DNA of 64,000 nucleotides from Collinsella sp. AM34-10 (GCF_003469185.1 NZ_QSIL01000001.1:186001-250000); one strand, 5' to 3'; counted from the first letter of the stretch, positions 53,268 through 61,532 are shown. Made by a program: numbers and translations. The notes: generated by a model not told the origin, from the letters alone.

Positions 53268-53843
53268 ATGAAGCCGTTGCTGCTGCATGCTTGCTGCGCG
53301 CCGTGCTCGCTGGAGCCGGTTCGCCTGCTGCGCGAGGAAGGGTTTGAACCCACAATCTGCTGGACAAACCCCAATATTCAACCGCGTGATGAATGGCGGC
53401 GGCGTTTGGACGAGCTGCGCCGGTGGTGTGCCGATGGCGACATCGAGCTCATCGAGGCGGGGGAGGACCGCGAGCGCTGGGAGGTCGGCGTGGCCCCGCT
53501 GGGCGCCGATCGACCCCGTCGCTGTCGCGCGTGCTATGCCTTGCGCCTGGCCGAGGCATGCCGTGTGGCTCAGGAGCGTGGGTTTGAGTTTGTGGGCACG
53601 ACGCTCGCCGTCTCGCCGTATCAGTTGTTCGAAACCTGCAATGATGTGTTGGAGCGTCTGGCTGCCGCCCGCGGTCTAACTCCGGTAATTCGCGATTTTC
53701 GCCCGTATTATCCCGAGGCCACGCGTCGTTCGCGCGAGCTGGGCATGTATCGGCAGAATTATTGCGGCTGCCGATTCTCGGCCGTCGAGGCGGCCATGGA
53801 CCGCGCCCGCATCCGCGACGAGCGCAAAGCGTCCAAAAAGTAG
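53268..53843 (+). CDS. queH: Epoxyqueuosine reductase QueH
   Basis: Iron-sulfur enzyme of 191 residues that carries out the final reduction of epoxyqueuosine to queuosine in tRNA. It has the DUF208/QueH cysteine pattern: LLLHACCAPCS at the N-terminus, RRCRACYALRL in the middle and NYCGCRFSAVE near the C-terminus. I used the ATG at 53268 because GAGAGGAG has 6-base spacing to it; in-frame starts at 53250 and 53262 collide with that site. queA follows after 64 bases and tgt lies at 58764, so the three queuosine genes are close but not contiguous. Confidence 0.93.
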   Translation: MKPLLLHACCAPCSLEPVRLLREEGFEPTICWTNPNIQPRDEWRRRLDELRRWCADGDIELIEAGEDRERWEVGVAPLGADRPRRCRACYALRLAEACRVAQERGFEFVGTTLAVSPYQLFETCNDVLERLAAARGLTPVIRDFRPYYPEATRRSRELGMYRQNYCGCRFSAVEAAMDRARIRDERKASKK

Positions 53844-53907
53844 TTCTTTTGGGCTGACAGCCTGCTAGGATGTAGAGCGGACTTTAGCTATATAAGGAGT
53901 ATCCGAC

Positions 53908-55125
53908 GTGTCTATGCGTACCGATGATTTTGACTACAACCTTCCCGAGGAACTGATCGCCCAGGCTCCTGCCGAGCCGCGCGACTCCTGCCGCCTGCTG
54001 GTGGTGGATCGCATGGGCTCCCAGGCGGGAACGCCGCTGGAGCACGGCGGTAGCGTTGAGCACCGTATCTTCCGCGATATCATCGACTATATCGAGCCAG
54101 GCGATGTGCTCGTCATCAACAAGACGCGCGTGATGCCGGCCCGCCTGATCGGTCGCAAAGCCGGCTCGGGTGGCGTGGTCGAGACGCTGCTGCTCAAGCG
54201 CCGCGAAGATGTTGACCCGCTGGGTCACGTTTGGGAGTGCCTGGTCAAGCCGGGCAAGCGTCTGAAGCCCGGTGCTCAGATTGAGTATCGCGCCGGTGGC
54301 GCCCATGCGCCCGAGGGGGCTCCCGTGGTGCTGACAGCCGAGGTTGTCGACTTTGTCACCGATAGCCGCGGTGGCCGCCTGGTGCGCTTTGAGCCGGCCG
54401 GGTGCAATGCCGCCGGCGACCCGCGCACGCTCGACGAGGCCATCCATGCTGCCGGCCACGTGCCGCTGCCGCCCTACATTACCGATTACGAGGGAGATCC
54501 CGAGAAGTACCAGACCGTTTACGCCATGAAGGAGGAGCACTCGGCTGCCGCTCCCACGGCGGGCCTACACTTTACCCCCGAGCTCATGGCCGCTATCGAG
54601 GCCAAGGGTGCGAAGTTTGCCGCCGTTGAGCTCGAGGTGGGCATCGACACCTTCCGCTTGGTTGAGGAGGACGACCCTACGCAGCACGTCATGCACACCG
54701 AGCGCTACCACGTGTCGCAGGAAGTTGTCGACGCCGTGCATAAGGCGAAGGCCGAGGGGCACCGCGTAATCGCCGTCGGCACCACCGCAGTGCGTTCGCT
54801 CGAGAGTGCGTTCGATGCGGAGGCGCCGGTGTCCGATCCGGCTGTGACGGCGCGCTATTTTGAGGGCCGCGAGGACGGCGCTGACACGCTCGGCCGCGGC
54901 GATATCGTGGTGCGCGAGAACGCGACGACGCAGCTCTACCTCATGCCCGGCTCGACCTATCACGTGGTCGACGCACTGATCACTAACTTCCACGTGCCGC
55001 GCTCCACGCTCATGATGCTCGTGAGCGCACTTGCCACCCGCGACCAGATCATGGATGCCTACGCCGCCGCCATCGAGGAGCGCTACCGCTTCTTCAGCTT
55101 TGGCGACGCCATGCTTATTTGTTAG
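53908..55125 (+). CDS. queA: S-adenosylmethionine:tRNA ribosyltransferase-isomerase QueA
   Basis: Enzyme of 405 residues that transfers the ribosyl moiety of SAM to preQ1 in tRNA, giving epoxyqueuosine. Family features are TDDFDYNLPEELIAQ at the start, KTRVMPARLIGRK, AAAPTAGLHFTPEL, the EVGIDTFRLVEEDDP block, VGTTAVRSLES and NFHVPRSTLMMLVSALA. I chose the GTG at 53908 because AAGGAG lies 8 bases upstream; an ATG at 53914 is possible. It follows queH on the same strand. A family 3 repeat starts at the last base of the stop codon. Confidence 0.95.
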   Translation: MSMRTDDFDYNLPEELIAQAPAEPRDSCRLLVVDRMGSQAGTPLEHGGSVEHRIFRDIIDYIEPGDVLVINKTRVMPARLIGRKAGSGGVVETLLLKRREDVDPLGHVWECLVKPGKRLKPGAQIEYRAGGAHAPEGAPVVLTAEVVDFVTDSRGGRLVRFEPAGCNAAGDPRTLDEAIHAAGHVPLPPYITDYEGDPEKYQTVYAMKEEHSAAAPTAGLHFTPELMAAIEAKGAKFAAVELEVGIDTFRLVEEDDPTQHVMHTERYHVSQEVVDAVHKAKAEGHRVIAVGTTAVRSLESAFDAEAPVSDPAVTARYFEGREDGADTLGRGDIVVRENATTQLYLMPGSTYHVVDALITNFHVPRSTLMMLVSALATRDQIMDAYAAAIEERYRFFSFGDAMLIC

Positions 55126-55216
55126 TTACGCGGTTCTACGAACCGCGTAACTGCTCGACGCTGCAAACGCCCCTAAGCGGCAATCTGACGTTCAATCGTC
55201 GGGCATGACCTTTGTA
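55125..55216. repeat. Family 3 element, partial copy
   Basis: A perfect 11-base hairpin GTTACGCGGTT / AACCGCGTAAC (55125-55135 and 55141-55151) is followed by a shortened body related to the next copy (GACGCTGCAAAC, AAGCGGCAATCTG, GGCATGACC). It appears to be a truncated copy directly joined to a full one. Confidence 0.7.
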
Positions 55217-55440
55217 GTTACGCGGTTTTACCAAACCGCGTAACCGGTTGACGCTGCAAACCCGCCAGAGCGGCAATCTGCCTTTCAACTTCGGCGGCAT
55301 GACCAGAAGGTCAATGCCGCCTTGTTTCAAGGCACCTTGCTCGCTCTGGTGGGTTTTCGCTGTCGGTGCCAAAACACCGGCGTTGCCTTGGCTGTCAATG
55401 TGGCACTTGGGGACGTTCCTTTTGTGCCGGCACCTGGGGA
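55217..55440. repeat. Family 3 element, full copy
   Basis: The element opens with hairpin GTTACGCGGTTT / AAACCGCGTAAC (55217-55228 and 55233-55244). A long imperfect stem follows, with outer arms 55260-55273 and 55341-55354 and an inner hairpin GGCGGCATGACC / GGTCaATGCCGCC (55293-55304 and 55309-55321). It ends in a conserved GGCGTTGCCTTGGCTGT stretch. No ORF with protein-like features is inside. Confidence 0.75.
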
Positions 55441-55450
55441 CGTTCCTTAT
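55406..55450. repeat. Short tandem repeat (GGGGACGTTCCTT)
   Basis: Two near-identical units of about 24-26 bases, GGCACTTGGGGACGTTCCTT and GGCACCTGGGGACGTTCCTT, lie in tandem. A single similar block, TGGGGACGTAC, occurs in the family 3 copy near 58649. This kind of short repeat is common in intergenic DNA of gut Firmicutes and Actinobacteria. Confidence 0.6.
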
Positions 55451-55499
55451 GTCAAGAGATTGGTACAAGAGGGATAGGTTGCCTTGCATCAATCTAATA

Positions 55500-55566
55500 A
55501 GTTGCGGTGAGATAGTTCTTGAATTGGCCTTTTTGATGGCTAAACAGGAACTATCTCACCGCAACT
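55500..55566. repeat. Family 1 hairpin repeat, copy B
   Basis: A perfect 19-base inverted repeat, AGTTGCGGTGAGATAGTTC and its complement (55500-55518 and 55548-55566), with inner extension to the TGTTT-like bases. It lies between the family 3 block and the stop of the coiled-coil gene. The outer ends match copies A and C, while the middle differs on both arms together. Confidence 0.82.
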
Positions 55567-55592
55567 GCCTTGAGTGTTTTTTGGCAGCTAGT

Positions 55593-57356
55593 TTACTTGC
55601 TCGCGAAGAGCCCGATCAGGACGATCACGAGGATTACGGCGATGATGCAGACGATGGCTCCGGTGAATTTGATGCGTGAGTCGCGGGTACGCTCGCGCAC
55701 GTCGTCCTCGGCGGCTTCGAGTTGAGCCACTTCGCGCTCGGTTTCGGCGTGCTCGGCCTTATCGCGGGCCAAGGAGCCTGCGAGCGATTCGGTAATCTCG
55801 GGATGGTCGTGCACCTCGGTCGCCTGCTCGATGATCGACTGCGCATGCGCTACATCCGCCTGGGCATTGGCAATAGCCTGCTCCTGCTCTCGACGCGCCT
55901 TGTCCTCGACGGCGATCTTCTCGCGCAGTTCGCGTTGGCGCGTTGCGGCGGCGGCTTTTGCGGTCTGCAGCTCGTCGCGCGCGGCATCGGCCTCGGCCGT
56001 CACGGCCTGATGGGCACGCCTGGCGTCAGCGATGGGGGCTTGTGCCTGCTCGACGGCGTGCTCGGCGGCCGCGAGTGAGTGCTCAAGATCGGCGGTGATG
56101 TGCGGGACATCTTCCTCGGCTTTGCGCAGGGCATCGGCCGTGTCGGAGATCTGCATCGAAAGCTCGCTGGTGCGCACCGTGTAATTGGCGGGATTCGCCG
56201 AAGGATTGCGCTGCAGCTCGGCATACTCGCGGCGCAGCGTTTCGAGTTGAGCGCGCGTGGCATCGACGGTTTGCTGCGCTGCGGCAACGCCGGCGTCGCG
56301 CTCGGCCTGCACCTTGTCGCGGATGCGCTTGGAATCCTCGAGGCGGCGAACGAGGCGGTTACCGGTCTCGCGCGAGCTGGCTTCGCGCGCCTCCACGGCA
56401 TCGAGTGCGGCTTTGAGACGCCGCTCGGTGGCATCGTCCTCTTCTTTTATTTGCTCGAGCTGCGCCTTGAGCTCTGTTGCCTTGGCAGCATGGGTATCGC
56501 GGCCGATTTCTGCCGCCGCGGCGGCCTTTTGTGCCGTGTCGATAGTCTGGCGCTGCTCGGCGACGATTTGGTCGTAGCGGCCTGCGATGTCCTGGCGTGT
56601 CTTGAGCTCCTCGCCTTGATCGGCGATGCGCTGCTCAAGTTCGGCCAGGTGGGCACGGGCGTCCGCGAGTGCCTTCTTTGCGGCGTTCATCTCGCGCATG
56701 GCCGAGGCACCCTGGGCGATAAAGGCGCCCACGGCGCTGGCGGTGTTTGAGACGGCGCCTCCCAGATCGCGGCTGGCTGCTGGGGTGTGCAGGGCGGTCG
56801 GGTGAGCGGCGTTCGCCGTGCCCGCATCGGGCGTCTGCGGCGTGGCGATGCTGCCGGTGCCGCCCTCGACTACGGAAAAGCCGGCAGCGTGCGGGTCGAC
56901 TGCATCGGCACCAATGGTGGGGTGCTCAAGCTGCAGGAACGAGGGCAGGGTGCTGCCTTGGTCGGCAACGGGGGTCTCGCCGGGCACGAAGGTCGAGGCG
57001 GCCTCGGCGGCCTCCTCTTCTTCGGCGTCAATATCGGCGTCGGCCACGGCGTTTTTCATCGCTTTGACGGCATCCATCATGGAGTCCATGACGGCATCGA
57101 GCTCTTCTTCCGAAGACACCTCGATAGGGCCTTCTGCTTGCGGGGCGGCGTCCTTTTCGGGGGCGTCGTCCTGAGCGGCCGAATCGTCGTTTTGCTCGCC
57201 GGCATCTTCGGCCGTAGGGATTTCCGTCGCAGCGCCGTTATCTAGAGTGGCGTCGTCGACGTCGGTATCATTGCAGGTCGCAGCGTCAGTATCTGCGGCG
57301 ACGTCTGCTGAATCATCAATATGCTGTTGAGTCTGGGGGTCCAGCTCGTCTGTCAT
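55593..57356 (-). CDS. Tail-anchored coiled-coil protein
   Basis: Protein of 587 residues that I do not recognise. The N-terminal third is acidic and Ala/Asp/Glu-rich (no signal peptide), followed by a region with PVADQGS and ATPQTPDAG. The rest is one long coiled coil rich in Ala, Glu, Arg and Gln (for example ALADARAHLAELEQRIADQG, DARRAHQAVTAEADAARDEL). It ends in a single membrane helix FTGAIVCIIAVILVIVLIGL and SK, so it should hang from the membrane by its C-terminus with the coil in the cytoplasm. I placed the start at the ATG at 57356 with GAGGAG upstream; an in-frame ATG at 57362 is also possible. It may act in cell shape or division scaffolding; that is a guess. Confidence 0.75.
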   Translation of the reverse strand: MTDELDPQTQQHIDDSADVAADTDAATCNDTDVDDATLDNGAATEIPTAEDAGEQNDDSAAQDDAPEKDAAPQAEGPIEVSSEEELDAVMDSMMDAVKAMKNAVADADIDAEEEEAAEAASTFVPGETPVADQGSTLPSFLQLEHPTIGADAVDPHAAGFSVVEGGTGSIATPQTPDAGTANAAHPTALHTPAASRDLGGAVSNTASAVGAFIAQGASAMREMNAAKKALADARAHLAELEQRIADQGEELKTRQDIAGRYDQIVAEQRQTIDTAQKAAAAAEIGRDTHAAKATELKAQLEQIKEEDDATERRLKAALDAVEAREASSRETGNRLVRRLEDSKRIRDKVQAERDAGVAAAQQTVDATRAQLETLRREYAELQRNPSANPANYTVRTSELSMQISDTADALRKAEEDVPHITADLEHSLAAAEHAVEQAQAPIADARRAHQAVTAEADAARDELQTAKAAAATRQRELREKIAVEDKARREQEQAIANAQADVAHAQSIIEQATEVHDHPEITESLAGSLARDKAEHAETEREVAQLEAAEDDVRERTRDSRIKFTGAIVCIIAVILVIVLIGLFASK

Positions 57357-57650
57357 AGGCATGTGCTCCTCATCGTTGTTTGTCACCCTATGATAAAGTC
57401 TCGCGCCGACATCCCGCGCCCCGCAGCAAAGTTTCAAAACGTGTTCGATGACTCGCTTGGATAGCAAAAATTCATCCTCTAAAGTCAGTTTACGCTTGAC
57501 ATTCCCTTCGCCGAATGACGTTGCGCCGTTCGCCTGCTGCGGTCTTTATTTTTCACTTGAACACGCTAAAGTTGCATTTCAGCTTTTGGCGCGTGAAGTT
57601 GGATACGCGCAGTCGGCGGGTGTGCCCGTCGCGATTCGAAAGGACTTTGT

Positions 57651-58451
57651 ATGGGACTTTTCACTGGTAAGACCGTGATCGTCACCGGCGGCGGCAAGGC
57701 CACGCTCAAGGACGGTTCCGCTGGCTCCATCGGTTACGGCATCGATATCGCTTTTGCCAAGGAGGGCGCAAACCTCGTCATTACCGGCCGCAACGTTGCC
57801 AAGCTCGAGGCTGCCAAGGAGTCCCTCGAGGCCGACTACGGCGTCAAGGTTCTGCCTGTTCAGGCCGATGTCTCGGCTGGTCAGGACAACGAGGCCGTCG
57901 TCCAGAACGTCATCGACAAGGCCATCGAGGAGTTCGGCCGCATCGACGCCGTCGTCAACAATGCCCAGGCCAGCGCTTCGGGCGTGACCATTGCCGATCA
58001 CACCATGGACCAGTTTAACCTGGCCATTTACTCCGGCCTGTATGCCACCTATCTGTACATGCAGAAGGCCTATCCGCACCTGAAGGAGACCAAGGGTTCC
58101 GTGGTCAACTTTGCCTCGGGCGCCGGTCTGTTTGGCAACTACGGCCAGTGCAGCTACGCCGCCGCCAAGGAAGGCATCCGCGGCTTGACCCGCGTTGCCG
58201 CCAACGAGTGGGGCAAGGACGGCATCAACGTCAACATCGTGTGCCCGCTTGCTTGGACCGCTGCGCTCGAGAACTTCCAGGATGCCTATCCCGAGGCGTT
58301 CAAGGCCAACGTCCATATGCCGCCGGCGGGTCATTACGGCGACGTCGAGAAGGAGATCGGCCGCGTGGTCGTTCAGCTCTGCGGCCCCGACTTTAAGTAC
58401 ATGAACGGTGAGACCGTCACCCTCGAGGGTGGCATGGGCCAGCGGCCTTAG
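57651..58451 (+). CDS. Short-chain dehydrogenase/reductase (SDR)
   Basis: NAD(P)-dependent oxidoreductase of 266 residues. The Rossmann glycine motif is expanded: VTGGG, then about 10 residues, then SIGYGIDIAFAKEGA. The catalytic tyrosine and lysine are in SYAAAKEG, with Ser in NFASGAG and Asn in VNNAQA (Gln replacing the usual Gly). The C-terminus has YMNGETVTLEGGMG. The substrate cannot be read from sequence; SDRs of gut Actinobacteria include hydroxysteroid dehydrogenases but no specific match is evident. GAAAGGA precedes the ATG at 57651. The 294 bases upstream hold a TTGACA near 57505 but no confident -10. A family 3 repeat follows the stop. Confidence 0.88.
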   Translation: MGLFTGKTVIVTGGGKATLKDGSAGSIGYGIDIAFAKEGANLVITGRNVAKLEAAKESLEADYGVKVLPVQADVSAGQDNEAVVQNVIDKAIEEFGRIDAVVNNAQASASGVTIADHTMDQFNLAIYSGLYATYLYMQKAYPHLKETKGSVVNFASGAGLFGNYGQCSYAAAKEGIRGLTRVAANEWGKDGINVNIVCPLAWTAALENFQDAYPEAFKANVHMPPAGHYGDVEKEIGRVVVQLCGPDFKYMNGETVTLEGGMGQRP

Positions 58452-58453
58452 GG

Positions 58454-58660
58454 GTTACGCGGTTTTACCAAACCGCGTAACGGCTCGACGCTGCGCGGTC
58501 ACCAGAGCGACAACTTGTCATTCAAAGAGGGCGGCATGACCAGAAGGTCTATGCCGCCCTCTTTTCATGCCAATTTGTTCGCTCTGGCGACCGCTCGCTG
58601 ACGTTGCTAGAACATCGGCGTTGCCTTGGCTGTTGGATGTAGTCGCTGGGGACGTACTTA
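58454..58660. repeat. Family 3 element, third copy
   Basis: Hairpin GTTACGCGGTTT / AAACCGCGTAAC (58454-58465 and 58470-58481) opens the element, with the same loop TACC as the copy at 55217. An outer stem GGTCACCAGAGCGA / TCGCTCTGGCGACC (about 58497-58510 and 58579-58592) surrounds an inner perfect hairpin (about 58527-58561) of GAGGGCGGCAT type. The GGCGTTGCCTTGGCTGT block follows near 58617-58634. The rest of the 312-base gap leads to tgt. Confidence 0.75.
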
Positions 58661-58763
58661 AACGACTATGGCCCCTTTGCACCAGTTTCTGTCGAGTCGG
58701 TGCTCCTTGCGGGTTGCCCGTATAATGGTTTGCGTATGAACCGCAACCAAGGAGTTCCAGTTT

Positions 58764-59903
58764 ATGGACCAGAGCCTTTTTAAATTCGACCTGATCGCCG
58801 AGGACCCGACGACGCACGCGCGTGCCGGCGTACTGCACACCCCGCACGGCGATATCGAGACGCCAATCTTTATGCCCGTGGGCACCAAGGCAAACGTCAA
58901 GGGTATTCCTACCGAGACCGTCAAACAGCTCGGCGCCCAGATCGTGCTTGCCAACACCTATCACCTGTCCATGCGTCCCGGCGAGGACACCATTGCCGAG
59001 CTGGGCGGCCTGCACAAGTTTATGAACTGGCACGGCCCCATTCTTACCGATTCGGGCGGCTTCCAGGTGTTCAGCCACAACGACGCCGTCAAGCTCACCG
59101 ACGAGGGCGTGCGCTTTATCGTCAACGACTACGACGGCCGCCACGTGTTCTGGACGCCCGAGGACAACATGGAAATCGCCATGAAGCTCGGCTCCGATAT
59201 CTGCATGCAGCTCGACCAGTGCCCGGGCTATCCCGCCACGCGCGCCTACGTCGAGCGCGCCGTTGAGCTGTCGAGTATGTGGGCCGAGCGCTGCTATAAG
59301 GCGCATACCCGCGATGACCAGGCGCTCTTTGGCATCGTCCAAGGCGGCATGCACCTGGACCTGCGCCTGCGCTCGCTGCGCCATCTGGAGGAGTGCGGCG
59401 ACTTCCCGGGTTACGGCATCGGCGGCTATTCGGTGGGCGAAGACCACGAGACCATGTTCGAGACGCTGGCACCGCTGGTTTCCGAGTACATGCCTAAGCA
59501 CAAGCCGCGCTACCTCATGGGCGTCGGCAACCCTACCACGCTCGTGCGCGGCGTTGGCGTGGGCATCGACATGTTCGACTGCGTGCTGCCGACGCGCACC
59601 GGCCGCATGGGTACGGCGTTCTCCAGTGAAGGTCGCCTTAACTTCCGCAACGCGCGCTTTGCGCACGACGACGGCCCCATCGACCCCACCTGCACCTGCC
59701 CGGTGTGCACGGGCGGCTACAGCCGTGCGCTCATCCGTCACATGGTCACGCAGAAGGAGATGCTCGGCGGTATTCTGCTGTCGATGCACAACATTTACTA
59801 CCTGCTCAACCTTATGCAGCGTGCCCGTCAGGCCATTATCGAGGGCCGCTACGGCGCGTTTGTGAGCGACTGGATGAACAGTCCTGCGGCGGTGGATTAC
59901 TAA
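58764..59903 (+). CDS. tgt: Queuine/preQ1 tRNA-guanine transglycosylase
   Basis: Enzyme of 379 residues that swaps guanine-34 in certain tRNAs for preQ1. Signatures are GTKANVKGIPTETVKQLGAQ, ANTYHLSMRPGED, TDSGGFQVFS (catalytic aspartate and substrate binding), QLDQCPGYP, YLMGVGNPTTLVRGV and the zinc-binding CTCPVCTGGYSRALIRHM. AAGGAG lies 9 bases before the ATG at 58764. It works with QueA and QueH encoded at 53268-55125. A terminator follows at 59976. Confidence 0.96.
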   Translation: MDQSLFKFDLIAEDPTTHARAGVLHTPHGDIETPIFMPVGTKANVKGIPTETVKQLGAQIVLANTYHLSMRPGEDTIAELGGLHKFMNWHGPILTDSGGFQVFSHNDAVKLTDEGVRFIVNDYDGRHVFWTPEDNMEIAMKLGSDICMQLDQCPGYPATRAYVERAVELSSMWAERCYKAHTRDDQALFGIVQGGMHLDLRLRSLRHLEECGDFPGYGIGGYSVGEDHETMFETLAPLVSEYMPKHKPRYLMGVGNPTTLVRGVGVGIDMFDCVLPTRTGRMGTAFSSEGRLNFRNARFAHDDGPIDPTCTCPVCTGGYSRALIRHMVTQKEMLGGILLSMHNIYYLLNLMQRARQAIIEGRYGAFVSDWMNSPAAVDY

Positions 59904-59975
59904 GAGCCGCGACCGCTGACCGATGCCTTGCAAGCACTTGATGCATCGTGGGTACCATACCGAATAGTTGATGTT

Positions 59976-60020
59976 CGGGCGGGTGTTTGACGCATGGCGT
60001 CGACCCCGCCCGTTTCTATT
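59976..60020 (+). terminator. Terminator after tgt
   Basis: The stem CGGGCGGG / CCCGCCCG (59976-59983 and 60005-60012), extended inside by GACGC / GCGTC, is followed by TTTCTATTTT. It overlaps the leader of the next gene. Confidence 0.75.
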
Positions 60021-60036
60021 TTCGATAGGAGTGCCC

Positions 60037-60795
60037 ATGATTAAGAATGAGAACGTCGAGGGCGAGCCGGCTTACGACGAGACGTACCGGCGCGGTCCCG
60101 TGGTCATGCGCGGCCCCATGATTCCCAAGGACAACACCTACGCCAACCTGCTGGCACCCGAGGACTCGACCGACTGGTTGCACACCGACCCCTGGCGCGT
60201 GCTGCGCATTCAGGCAGAGTTCGTCGATGGCTTTGGCGCGCTTGCCGAGCTTGGTCCTGCGGTGACCATCTTCGGCAGTGCCCGCACGCCCAAGACAGAT
60301 CCGCTCTACAAGGCGGCTCGCACGGTCGGTCGCAAAATCGCCCAACGCGGCGTGGCGGTTATCACCGGCGGTGGCCCCGGCGTCATGGAGGCGGCCAACA
60401 GGGGAGCGGCGAGCGTGAACGGCAAGTCGGTCGGCTTGGGTATCGAGCTTCCGCACGAACACGGGCTCAACAAATACGTGAACCTCGGCATGGATTTTCG
60501 TTACTTCTTTGTGCGCAAGACCATGTTCGTCAAATACAGCTCGGGCGCCATCGTGTTTCCCGGCGGCTTTGGCACGCTCGACGAGATGTTCGAGGTGCTC
60601 ACGCTGGTGCAGACGCACAAGGTCAAGCGTATGCCGCTCGTTTTGGTGGGCACCGAGTACTGGCAGGGCCTGTTCGATTGGCTCAACGGCCCGGTGATGG
60701 ACGCCGGTATGATTAGCCCGCTCGATCCGGAGCTGGTGCACATTACCGACGACCTCAACGAGGCCGTCGATATCGCCCTGAGCGGGCTGATGTAG
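60037..60795 (+). CDS. LOG-family nucleotide phosphoribohydrolase-like protein
   Basis: Rossmann-like protein of 252 residues of the LOG (lysine decarboxylase-like) family. Signatures are TIFGSARTPKTDPLY, GGGPGVMEAANRGA and PGGFGTLDEMFEVL, which hold the nucleotide-binding and catalytic residues. Bacterial LOG proteins cleave nucleoside monophosphates to base and ribose-5-phosphate. I chose the ATG at 60037 with TAGGAG upstream; a longer frame to 59968 passes through the tgt terminator. A perfect inverted repeat lies 28 bases after the stop. Confidence 0.9.
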   Translation: MIKNENVEGEPAYDETYRRGPVVMRGPMIPKDNTYANLLAPEDSTDWLHTDPWRVLRIQAEFVDGFGALAELGPAVTIFGSARTPKTDPLYKAARTVGRKIAQRGVAVITGGGPGVMEAANRGAASVNGKSVGLGIELPHEHGLNKYVNLGMDFRYFFVRKTMFVKYSSGAIVFPGGFGTLDEMFEVLTLVQTHKVKRMPLVLVGTEYWQGLFDWLNGPVMDAGMISPLDPELVHITDDLNEAVDIALSGLM

Positions 60796-60823
60796 GGCGA
60801 GCGCGCCTGTCGTTGTAGTGACG

Positions 60824-60863
60824 AGAAGGCAGACTGATGCTATTTAACATCAGTCTGCCTTCT
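60824..60863. promoter_or_regulatory. Perfect inverted repeat upstream of the relB/yafQ pair
   Basis: The 16-base arms AGAAGGCAGACTGATG and CATCAGTCTGCCTTCT (60824-60839 and 60848-60863) are perfectly complementary with an 8-base A/T-rich spacer. It could be the terminator of the LOG gene and also the operator of the toxin-antitoxin pair. A -10-like TATACT (60872-60877) and a further ACTGATG (60875-60881) lie just downstream, before relB. Confidence 0.55.
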
Positions 60864-60908
60864 AAACTGGGTATACTGATGCAAAAGACGAGAGCGAGGA
60901 GGTCGCGT

Positions 60909-61208
60909 ATGTCTACTGCAACGGTTAAGCCTACGACGGTTCGCATCGAAGAGGGGCTCAAGGAACAGGCGACTGAGTTCTTGGATACAGTTGGCCTGAG
61001 TCTCAATTCGTATCTCAACCTTGCTGTTCGGCAGCTGGTAAATCAGCGAAAGATTCCGTTTGAGATTGTGGGTCGGCCCGAAGTTCCCAACGAGGCGACG
61101 AGGCGCGCCATGGTGATTGCCGAGGCTCATGAGTTGGGGATTCTGCCAGACGACAGCCCGTCATTCAATAACGCTGATGAGCTTATATCGTTCCTCGATG
61201 AGGACTAG
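60909..61208 (+). CDS. RelB/DinJ-family antitoxin
   Basis: Protein of 99 residues with an N-terminal ribbon-helix-helix DNA-binding domain (TVRIEEGLKEQATEFLDTVGLSLNSYLNLAVRQL region, residues about 9-44) and a C-terminal toxin-binding tail (PSFNNADELISFLDED). This is the RelB/DinJ layout. GAGGAGG lies about 5 bases before the ATG at 60909. The toxin gene starts 2 bases after its stop. The inverted repeat at 60824 is a good candidate for autoregulation. Confidence 0.88.
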   Translation: MSTATVKPTTVRIEEGLKEQATEFLDTVGLSLNSYLNLAVRQLVNQRKIPFEIVGRPEVPNEATRRAMVIAEAHELGILPDDSPSFNNADELISFLDED

Positions 61209-61210
61209 CG

Positions 61211-61519
61211 ATGTTTGAGATTAAAGTCGAGGCTCAGTTTAAGGCGGATTACAAACGGACGACGCGCATCCATCCGCAGCTAAAAACCGAGTTTAAGGCG
61301 GCAGTCGCAGAGCTTGCAGCTCGCGGCTCGCTTCCCGCGGAATATGGCGCCCATGAGCTTTCAAACCCGGGCGGCAATTACAACGGCCACATCGATTTCC
61401 ATCTATCCGATGGGTTGGTCGATGTGGTCGTTCTGTACTTGCCGCATAAGACTAATCCTGTGATCCGACTGGTCAGAATGGGCTCGCATGAGGAACTGTT
61501 CCGGGGCCCGCAGGGCTGA
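61211..61519 (+). CDS. YafQ/RelE-family mRNA interferase toxin
   Basis: Protein of 102 residues of the YafQ type. It begins with the basic FKADYKRTTRIHP segment, and the C-terminal active-site region DFHLSDGLVDVVVLY followed by IRLVRMGSHEELF keeps the histidine and phenylalanine of the YafQ catalytic motif. It cleaves ribosome-bound mRNA when released from its antitoxin. Its start lies 2 bases after the antitoxin stop. A family 1 repeat begins 14 bases after its stop. Confidence 0.9.
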   Translation: MFEIKVEAQFKADYKRTTRIHPQLKTEFKAAVAELAARGSLPAEYGAHELSNPGGNYNGHIDFHLSDGLVDVVVLYLPHKTNPVIRLVRMGSHEELFRGPQG

Positions 61520-61532
61520 TTGCCGATTTCTA

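Noticed and set aside
55217..55679. Plus-strand frames inside the repeat block
   Set aside because: They run through the structured repeats and the antisense of the coiled-coil gene, with no domain and no ribosome-binding site.
57651..58451. Bile-acid hydroxysteroid dehydrogenase identity for the SDR
   Set aside because: The sequence does not resemble the Collinsella 7-beta-HSDH as I remember it, and SDR substrate cannot be read from motifs.
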